DNA from: Lachnospiraceae bacterium
GTDB lineage: Bacteria > Bacillota > Clostridia > Oscillospirales > Ruminococcaceae
NCBI GenBank assembly: GCA_023664705.1
Contig: JAMPFE010000022.1
Span: forward strand, 1-38,555
Direction: 5' to 3'
DNA: 38,555 nucleotides
Positions 32,204 to 38,555 of this stretch are shown here, piece by piece. The translations under genes were made by a program, and so were the position numbers. How positions within the stretch are numbered: the first letter of the stretch is position 1; each line of letters starts with the position of its first letter. The notes under the pieces are model-generated. The model made no database searches. It saw only the letters and a program-made list of their open reading frames with translations, and had not been told where the DNA came from.

Positions 32204-32232
32204 GATCGATACCTCCTTAAAGGTTTGATCAT

Positions 32233-32261
32233 ATTATACCACAAATTCGTGTAAAAATCAA
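32233..32261 (-). promoter_or_regulatory. Promoter of the DUF4143 ATPase gene
   Basis: Leftward TTGATT (32256-32261), 17 nt, TATAAT (32233-32238), about 30 nt before the start codon. Confidence 0.8.
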
Positions 32262-32380
32262 GTGTTTTTTTCTTAAAAATTCACATTATTTTGCGGGAGG
32301 TTTCCGAAAAATTCACAATCTCGTTGAAGAACAGCGCAAAAATCTCGAATGTGAGGTCGAGGCTTACACTTTGGCACAAC

Positions 32381-34426
32381 TTACTTGTTAAATTTAATTA
32401 TACTATAATCATCATCGTTGTGGGATTTACGCACAAATAACATATTTGTACCGCCTAATATTGCGAAGCAGGGCGGTTCATAGTCGAGAATCTGCTGTTT
32501 TTTATCGCCCAACAAGTATAAAGCTCCGTTTTTAGAAAAAACAATGCTTTTTCCGTCGGACGATAATTCGTCGGCTATCTCATCGGACAGCTTATCCGTT
32601 GAGTTGTCGCGGGTATTCAGCGAAAAAATTCCGTTGCTGTTGGAATACAGCAATCTCGTTTCGTCATAATAAACGGCTTTCGTAAAGCTGCCGGATATTG
32701 TTTCGGTATTGCCGCTTTTAAAATCATAGGACTTCAGTTCCAATCTTCTGTTGATGTAGTAAATCTTGTTTCCGTCAAAGCTGACCTTGGTGTTTTTATA
32801 CAAACGCTCCGAGATGATACACTTAAACCGATTTCCCGAAAGTTGGTAAATCCCGTCATCGTCAAGAGTAACATATAAATTGCTGCCGTCCGTGAAAAAC
32901 GAGTCGATCATTTTTTCGGACAGGTCGCCGCTGTGGTTCAGCGAAATTCCCAAAAAGCCACCCTTATCCGTTTCGGACGAAATAAGATTCTCGCTCGTCA
33001 TATCCGAGAGGGAGAGCCTGTTTATTGAGTTATCCATAGGATTCCGGTCGCAGTAATACAGATAATCGCCGCAAACCGTCACCCGACAGTCCATGTTGCT
33101 CGTTTTAAACGCGTCCGTGACCAACTTATGCGAAACGCCCGAAGCCTTTGAAACCGCTGTTATCCCATTGTCATCGCTTACAAAGAAATATTCGCCGTTT
33201 TGCGCGAAGAATAAATTCTCTCCCGCGTTATAAGCAATATTTTCTGTCTTGTCGGACGAGCAGCCCGACAGAGAAAACATCATCATAACAGACACGATTA
33301 GCGCGGGAATTTTTATATGCTTTTCGGATCTATAACCTCCGTAATACCGAGCGGCGAGAAACACCGCAAAGCCGATAAAAATCATGGAAACGGCGATTAT
33401 AAGAATAAACACAGTCAACGGAATTTCCGAGAAATTCGGTACGGTTTCGGCGATCATTGTACCGCTGTTCCGCGTTTCCTCGGAGTTACCGCGGAAATAT
33501 CCCACAGCGCGCAGCAGTCCCGTCGGAAGATAATACGCGGGAGTTGCGGGCGAAAAAAGAAATTGCTGCAAAACACAGACGGCTGTCGGAATAAATACGG
33601 TCAGCAGCGGCTTCTTAATTGTCACGGACAGCATAGCGATCAAAGCGGCAAGGAAAAAATATCCGAGCAGTCTGATCGCCGAAAGCGCAAAAAACGCTCC
33701 GAGAATTGATATTTCAAACGGGCAGTTCCGATAAAATTCGATGCTTTGCAAGGGAAACAACAACTCGTCCGCTTTTCCGCGAAACAGCATAAACATAAGC
33801 TCCGCGACCACGCTTATTCCGTGCGCGGCGCAAATCAAAATCGAAACGGAGGCGATTTTGGAGCGCAGCGTTTTTCTCATTCCGTTCTCGGAAATCCGTA
33901 TAATTGTTATTACGTTCGAGTTTTCCTCGTTCAGAAACAAAAACGCGGTCAAAAGTATTACAAGAAGCGTGATAAAAATATCGGGATAATCTCTTGTCAA
34001 GCCGCTGTATTCATAATTTATTATATATCGGTTTTCGGGGTTTTTCGACGCGTAATTGTATTTTGACATAAGAATATCGAATGCGCCGGAGCGCTCCGAA
34101 ACAATCGAAACGGGAGCAAGCTCGGACAGAAAATCGCTTTCGCTTTCATACTCGTTATACCAAAGCCTGCGCATTATATCGCTCTCGACATTCTTTGCGT
34201 TGAGGATCGTCTCCTGCTCGACAAGAATTTTTTCCTCATTTTTCTGGGTTAATTTCCCCGAAAAATTTGACATATACTCATCGAGATGCTGTTTTGTGAC
34301 GGCATTCGCGGGGCGGTTTTCGGGATATTGCACATTAAGAAACACGATTTCTCCAAGCAGCAAAATAACAAAAAGCAACAATCCATACTGTTTGATAAGG
34401 AGCTTTTTAAGTTCGTGACGCAGCAT
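32381..34426 (-). CDS. ABC-2 permease fused to an extracytoplasmic propeller-like domain
   Basis: 681 aa from the ATG at 34426, chosen because AGGAGG precedes it; the longer frame to 34549 lies inside the upstream gene. Membrane helices: about 14-30, 150-166, 190-214, 240-268, 273-291 and 335-360, with a large outer loop (about 31-148). A seventh hydrophobic segment ends in FSLSGCSSDK (Cys389), which looks just like a lipobox. After it come about 290 residues of short beta repeats (YFFVSDDNGI, YLYYCDRNPMD, IYYINRRLEL, LLYSNSNGI) like a DUF5050/YWTD propeller. It overlaps the other permease by 20 nt. Confidence 0.82.
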   Translation of the reverse strand: MLRHELKKLLIKQYGLLLFVILLLGEIVFLNVQYPENRPANAVTKQHLDEYMSNFSGKLTQKNEEKILVEQETILNAKNVESDIMRRLWYNEYESESDFLSELAPVSIVSERSGAFDILMSKYNYASKNPENRYIINYEYSGLTRDYPDIFITLLVILLTAFLFLNEENSNVITIIRISENGMRKTLRSKIASVSILICAAHGISVVAELMFMLFRGKADELLFPLQSIEFYRNCPFEISILGAFFALSAIRLLGYFFLAALIAMLSVTIKKPLLTVFIPTAVCVLQQFLFSPATPAYYLPTGLLRAVGYFRGNSEETRNSGTMIAETVPNFSEIPLTVFILIIAVSMIFIGFAVFLAARYYGGYRSEKHIKIPALIVSVMMMFSLSGCSSDKTENIAYNAGENLFFAQNGEYFFVSDDNGITAVSKASGVSHKLVTDAFKTSNMDCRVTVCGDYLYYCDRNPMDNSINRLSLSDMTSENLISSETDKGGFLGISLNHSGDLSEKMIDSFFTDGSNLYVTLDDDGIYQLSGNRFKCIISERLYKNTKVSFDGNKIYYINRRLELKSYDFKSGNTETISGSFTKAVYYDETRLLYSNSNGIFSLNTRDNSTDKLSDEIADELSSDGKSIVFSKNGALYLLGDKKQQILDYEPPCFAILGGTNMLFVRKSHNDDDYSIIKFNK

Positions 34427-35573
34427 TGTTTTTCCTCCTAAACGCAATAACGGCGATAAATGCCAAGCAAAGCAGAACCGCACAGATAACCGCTCCGTAA
34501 AGCTCGAGAATCGGGTTGCCAAGCAAATTAACAACTCCGAATTTCTCAAGATAGCTTTTGGGTGTAAGCAGACCTATAGGATTAAAAAGATTACCGGAAA
34601 CCAGCGACAATAATATTAAAATCGATACCGCCGCAAATGAGCAAACAGTGGCTGCAATAGTATTCGGCGCAATTTTGGAGATCGTCAGAATAAGCAGAGC
34701 GATCGCGAATAATCCCAAAAACCTCAATCCCGCACACATGAATATTGCCTCTGTAAATGTGAAATTAAACGGCGTCAATTCAAATATTTCCGCCGAATAA
34801 AGCGGCATTTCGGCGTTCTTTATGACAAGGAAATCATTTACGCCCATTAAATCCGAAATTGTAAAAACAATTGTTAGGATCAAGCAAAAAACGGCTGATG
34901 AAGCGATCTTAGACATAACCGTGCTACCCGTTTTTCCGTATGCAGCGATCAACTGATGCATTCCGCTTTCGCGTTCTCTTGTAAAGCTCGATGAAAGCCC
35001 CAGAATCAGCAGAATAACGCACAGAAGCGAGGAAAAATCGTAAGAGAAATACGCGTCAGCCCAATTTGTCGTACGATATTCCGAAATTCTGCGACCGGAA
35101 TAGAGATGGCAGATCATCGCGTTCTTGCGGCTCTCGTAATCATTCCCTATTTCTCGATAGAAGTAACTGCTTTCGGCTGCTTTTGCCGCGATTCGATTGG
35201 ACGTGTTCGAATAGGTCGCCGCGTATGAGATCTCGGGTGAGATCATCAGACTGTAGAGCGCAAAGTCTCCGTGCGCGTATCCCGTATAAATATATTTTTC
35301 GGTATCGTATTCCGTGGAATATGTTTGCGTCATAATTTCGGATTCAAGCTCGGCGGCGCGGATTTTTAACGGATTTAATTTCTCCTCGTTAATTTCCCCG
35401 CAAACGGTTTCGTAAAGGCGAAAATACGGCTCCTGAAAGTTTCCGTAGGTCTTGTAATAGCTTCTGCAGAAATCATTCAGGCGAAAGAGATTCAACCCCA
35501 AGAAAATGATCAGGAAAATAAATGTTGACACTTTCAGCCAGCTCTTCCGCATTTCATAATAGATAATTTTCAT
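34407..35573 (-). CDS. ABC-2 type permease
   Basis: 388 aa from the ATG at 35573, which overlaps the ATPase stop codon (TGATG); GGAGAATTGTG is upstream. One N-terminal helix (about 13-32), a large extracytoplasmic segment (about 33-175) and five or six more helices (from about 180 to the end), the pattern of ABC-2 exporters with an outer domain. A cytoplasmic SSFTRERESGMHQLIAAYGKTG motif (about 200-225) is the coupling-helix region typical of these permeases. It should work with the ATPase and the second permease. Confidence 0.85.
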   Translation of the reverse strand: MKIIYYEMRKSWLKVSTFIFLIIFLGLNLFRLNDFCRSYYKTYGNFQEPYFRLYETVCGEINEEKLNPLKIRAAELESEIMTQTYSTEYDTEKYIYTGYAHGDFALYSLMISPEISYAATYSNTSNRIAAKAAESSYFYREIGNDYESRKNAMICHLYSGRRISEYRTTNWADAYFSYDFSSLLCVILLILGLSSSFTRERESGMHQLIAAYGKTGSTVMSKIASSAVFCLILTIVFTISDLMGVNDFLVIKNAEMPLYSAEIFELTPFNFTFTEAIFMCAGLRFLGLFAIALLILTISKIAPNTIAATVCSFAAVSILILLSLVSGNLFNPIGLLTPKSYLEKFGVVNLLGNPILELYGAVICAVLLCLAFIAVIAFRRKNNAASRT

Positions 35574-36424
35574 CACAATTCTCCAAAGCTGTAAAGGCAA
35601 ACATCCTCCAGATCGGGCGTTACGTTTTCCGCATTTTCGGCTGGCTTTTCATCGCAAACCGCTCTGATCTTGCTTTTTTCGCCCATTGAAACTACGTTCG
35701 ACACTCTGAGCCTGTTCATAATTTCAAGCACCTTGCGGCTGTCGCAGGTGAATTCCCAAACCTTGCCGTTTATCTTCTCGGTGATCTCGTGCTGCGTTCC
35801 GTAATCCACCATAACACCGCCGTTCAGCAGAATTATATCGTTTGCGATATACTCGATGTCCGATACGATATGCGTTGCCAAAATAACGATCCTATCGCTT
35901 CCGAGCGAGGAAATTATATTGCGAAATCGAACTCGTTCTTTGGGATCGAGCCCCGCCGTAGGTTCGTCGAAAATCAGCACGGAGGGCTCTCCGATAAGCG
36001 CCTGCGCGATTCCCAAACGCTGCTTCATACCTCCCGAAAACGCGCCGATGCGCTTTTTCCCGACGTCGCCCAGATTGACAAGCTCCAGCAGCTCCGAAAT
36101 GTATTTTGCGGGATTTTCGGGTTTGTAATTCTTCAAAGCCAGCATATATTTCAAAAACTCGGATGCGGAATAATTTTTGTAATAGCTTTGATATTGCGGA
36201 AGATAGCCCAACTTGTTGTGCAATTTATTTCCGTTCTCATCGGAATAGATCACGCTTCCGCAGTCGGCTTTGACAAGTCCCGTGATCGTTCCGATAAGCG
36301 TAGATTTTCCCGCACCGTTCGGTCCGAGCAAACCGTAAACTCCCGCTTTGAGGTCAAGCGAAAAGTCGGATAAAGCTCTTTTTTTGCCGTAGGTTTTGGT
36401 GATGTTTTTTATTGAAAGTTCCAT
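35573..36424 (-). CDS. ABC transporter ATP-binding protein
   Basis: 283 aa. Walker A GPNGAGKST (34-42), Q-loop LGYLPQYQ (about 75), signature FSGGMKQRLG (about 129-138), Walker B VLIFDEPTAGLDP (about 149-161) and H-loop ILATHIVSD are intact. The C-terminal part (about 220-283) is an extra domain seen in drug, peptide or lantibiotic exporter ATPases. It starts 1 nt after the lipoprotein stop and overlaps the permease start, so the set is one transcript. Substrate not known. Confidence 0.95.
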   Translation of the reverse strand: MELSIKNITKTYGKKRALSDFSLDLKAGVYGLLGPNGAGKSTLIGTITGLVKADCGSVIYSDENGNKLHNKLGYLPQYQSYYKNYSASEFLKYMLALKNYKPENPAKYISELLELVNLGDVGKKRIGAFSGGMKQRLGIAQALIGEPSVLIFDEPTAGLDPKERVRFRNIISSLGSDRIVILATHIVSDIEYIANDIILLNGGVMVDYGTQHEITEKINGKVWEFTCDSRKVLEIMNRLRVSNVVSMGEKSKIRAVCDEKPAENAENVTPDLEDVCLYSFGEL

Positions 36425-38452
36425 CTAATTCACCTCGTAGACCAATATTGCTCTTGACTTTCCGGAGGCACTCACATAGACCTTATTCCCGACCATTATA
36501 GCCTCCGAGCCCGTGTAACCGCTTTCTATCGTGATCTGTGCGGTTTTTCTCCCGATTGTGTCATAAATGCGGAGTATATTTCCGTTGCCGTTCAGCGTAA
36601 GAATCGAATCACCGCAAAGGAAAGCGAATTGGCTTTCGGATTGCTCATCGGTCTTGAAAGAGGAAAACTCTCCGTTTTCAGCGACAACAACGCTTCCGCT
36701 CGGCAGCGCGCCTATATCAACGTGCTGGTCGCTCCACAGCGCAACGTTCCCATTAGTTTGCGGAAGGTAGACCCCGTCTTTGCGTTCGATTTTGTAATTT
36801 CCGCTAAAATCGGAAATTCCATAGGATTGTGTTGCTTTACCGTTTGAAAATCCGTTTACCCAAAATGCGGCATAATCGTCGCACAACCTTACCGCAGCTA
36901 TGGACGCTGTCGGGTCGTTTTCGTTTTTGGGCAGGGAAAAAACAGTTTTTACGTTCTGCAAATCCCAATCACAGCTGCGCAGCTCGTAGTGCGGGCTTGC
37001 GCCGTTGTCCCAATATGCGAAAACAATGCGGTTTTCGTCAAAATCGATACAATTTGTACCGTTTATTTCCCACAGGTTTTCGGGCAATACGTCGTTTAAT
37101 TTCACCGATCTTACAAGGTTTAGATTTTTGTCATATAAATGCGCATAAAAATCTTCTCCGACAACGGTGTAACAAGAAATGCAGTTTCCGTGTACGAAAA
37201 AGCGTCCGTTCTCGAAATCAAAAGAAGTTTGATCAACGATGTCAGTACCGTTTTGAGTTGAGTAGATCTTCATTTTCCCGTCATAATCGGTGTAGTACAA
37301 TGTATCGCCAATCGAGAACGCGGGCATTGGGTTTTGAAATGAAACCTCCGATACCTCGGAATTCGGTTTGCTTTCGGTCACGGTTGAATGGCTGTTTTCC
37401 GAGCCGTTCGATGATATATTTTCGGATGGGTTGCTTGTAATTATGTCGGTGTCGTTCTCTGACGGCGATCCGCTGCCGTCATCAAGGGCAATGGTTGAAC
37501 GGCTTTTTAACGGTAGTTCCCTGTTAATAAGAGGCACGGCGATACAATAAATAAAATCACCCGACTTCACATCGCTGATTTTAATTTCCGCTTGTGACAT
37601 TTTTCCGCCCTCAAGTGACAAGTCAATGTAATCATAGCCGTCATTAAACTTTACCTGTTCATGATTTTTATAAAATGACACCCGATACGGAATGACCGCA
37701 GCCGCAGTAGAAAAGGCGTCAAAAGAAAGCGTCAGCGAGTTATTCTTAATTTTATAAGTGCCGCTGCCGTTTTGATTTAATTCAATATCCATAACGCCGT
37801 TCGCATCGTTTAATCCAAAACTTTCCTTTTGTTCTTGGGACATAACACTATTCTCAAGTTCGAGAATTTTTATGCTTTGTGCAGGAGAAAAAGCAGCGTC
37901 CTCAATAGGAAGGTTCGATGTTACGGATGAAAGCATTTTATGATAATTGCCGAAACTCGCATTATCCTTTGGATAATAATCGGGATAAGCCAAACTCGCT
38001 GCTGAAATCGTATGCTGCGTCAACTCGGGGTCTATAGCCGCGTCAACGGTCAATTCATATATGTTCTTGATGCCTACAACGGTATTGATCCGCATCATAT
38101 CGGTGCTGCTGAGGGCAGCGCCGTTGGTATAGTATTGCGGAATTCCGTCAATGAAAACCTTTAAACCCACATTTACAGAGGTCTTGTCATCACCTGTAAG
38201 AGCAGGTGATATTATCAATTTGCCGTTTTCGATTTTAAAATAATCTTCGCCAAAGCCGAATGAGTAAGCAAACGATATAGGCTCTTTGCCAACCTCTATA
38301 GCGGTTACGCCGCTTATCGGGGTGTTCATCGGATCGTCTGCGACGGACGTATTTATCATATTTGAATCGGATAACGTGTAATCGGCGCAGCCGCAAAGCG
38401 TCAAACCCAAAACGAATGTCAACAATACGATCCCTGTTTTATTAAATTTCAT
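36425..38452 (-). CDS. Large lipoprotein of the ABC-2 operon
   Basis: 675 aa from the ATG at 38452, chosen for GGAGG upstream. Lipoprotein signal KFNKTGIVLLTFVLGLTLCGC (lipid Cys20 or 22). The N-terminal region (about 40-320) is beta-rich and unrecognised. A Ser/Asn/Glu linker (about 330-370) leads to propeller-like repeats (about 375-675: TLYYTDYDGKMKIYS, RFFVHGNCISCYT, ENRIVFAYWDNG). A similar repeat domain is fused to the permease at 32381-34426. It may be a surface sensor or ligand-binding partner of the exporter. First gene of the operon. Confidence 0.82.
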   Translation of the reverse strand: MKFNKTGIVLLTFVLGLTLCGCADYTLSDSNMINTSVADDPMNTPISGVTAIEVGKEPISFAYSFGFGEDYFKIENGKLIISPALTGDDKTSVNVGLKVFIDGIPQYYTNGAALSSTDMMRINTVVGIKNIYELTVDAAIDPELTQHTISAASLAYPDYYPKDNASFGNYHKMLSSVTSNLPIEDAAFSPAQSIKILELENSVMSQEQKESFGLNDANGVMDIELNQNGSGTYKIKNNSLTLSFDAFSTAAAVIPYRVSFYKNHEQVKFNDGYDYIDLSLEGGKMSQAEIKISDVKSGDFIYCIAVPLINRELPLKSRSTIALDDGSGSPSENDTDIITSNPSENISSNGSENSHSTVTESKPNSEVSEVSFQNPMPAFSIGDTLYYTDYDGKMKIYSTQNGTDIVDQTSFDFENGRFFVHGNCISCYTVVGEDFYAHLYDKNLNLVRSVKLNDVLPENLWEINGTNCIDFDENRIVFAYWDNGASPHYELRSCDWDLQNVKTVFSLPKNENDPTASIAAVRLCDDYAAFWVNGFSNGKATQSYGISDFSGNYKIERKDGVYLPQTNGNVALWSDQHVDIGALPSGSVVVAENGEFSSFKTDEQSESQFAFLCGDSILTLNGNGNILRIYDTIGRKTAQITIESGYTGSEAIMVGNKVYVSASGKSRAILVYEVN

Positions 38453-38486
38453 AATTGACCTCCACAAAAAAATTTCTCATAAGCAC

Positions 38487-38514
38487 AGTATAGCACAAAA
38501 AATCCCCCTGTCAA
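38487..38514 (-). promoter_or_regulatory. Promoter of the ABC-2/lipoprotein operon
   Basis: Leftward TTGACA (38509-38514), 16 nt, TATACT (38487-38492), about 35 nt before the start codon. A second TTGACA, about 30 bp upstream in CAAACTTGACAAAA, may be an operator half or an older promoter. Confidence 0.75.
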
Positions 38515-38555
38515 GTTTTTGGGAAAGTTTGGACGTATTTTGTCAAGTTTGGTAA

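Noticed and set aside
32300..32391. Plus-strand frame ending LVEEQRKNLECEVEAYTLAQLTC before a stop at about 32391
   Set aside because: It reads like the tail of a coding sequence but has no start or ribosome site and lies between two leftward genes. It could be a gene remnant; support is too thin to call.

Overview
The window looks like a chromosome segment of an anaerobic Firmicute, most likely a gut or rumen Clostridia (Ruminococcaceae/Oscillospiraceae type). The reasons are a V-type rather than F-type ATPase operon with a clostridial-style proteolipid, a PadR/DUF1700/DUF4097 envelope locus, a TSCPD protein, strong AGGAGG-type ribosome sites, and many near-consensus TTGACA-17-TATAAT promoters. 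Positions 1-24.6 kb are GC-rich, chromosomal in character and densely coding. Positions 24.6-38.5 kb are visibly more AT-rich.

Left region. A leftward V-ATPase operon (peripheral-stalk-like subunit, C, I, and K cut by the window edge) is divergent from a flotillin-like gene and a DUF1963 gene. Then come a DUF1266 protein, a 41-aa membrane protein with a Ser-rich transglutaminase-like lipoprotein, a CPA2 antiporter, a duplicated membrane protein, a MocR-type aminotransferase, a stand-alone receiver protein and smpB. A PadR - DUF1700 - DUF4097 - small ORF - DUF4097 operon follows, then a leftward malic enzyme - TSCPD - metF - MetH-activation-domain operon and a PHP phosphoesterase. MITE-like repeats built from GTTGACAGTT words, and a duplicated terminator element, are scattered among these genes.

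Integrated element. A tRNA-Leu(GAG) gene at 24.5 kb is followed at once by a tyrosine integrase, a 0.56-kb non-coding control region (operator-flanked promoter, iteron-like repeats, 44-bp perfect palindrome), an excisionase-like HTH protein, and MobA and MobC. This is the layout of an integrative mobilizable element. The integrase has Gln where the second catalytic Arg is expected, so it may be impaired. No right attachment site was found, so the right boundary is unknown.

Most unusual part. From about 28.4 to 30.7 kb there is no credible gene. The first half-kilobase holds degenerate direct repeats that could be an oriT region. It is followed by about 1.5 kb of alternating ~88-nt and ~132-nt modules joined by an AAAAATTTC(C)GAGGGG-like linker. 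The modules contain GTTA-N8-TAAC hairpins and short stems whose two sides change together between copies, and a rightward hairpin/T-tract terminator follows. I interpret this as a large multi-module structured non-coding RNA (or RNA array) carried by the mobile element. I do not recognise it as a known family.

Right end. Leftward genes encode a DUF4143 ATPase with a 57-aa Cys-rich protein, then an ABC-2 export system: a lipoprotein, an ATPase, a permease, and a second permease fused to a lipobox-like segment and a propeller-like extracytoplasmic domain. Whether these belong to the integrated element cannot be decided from this window.
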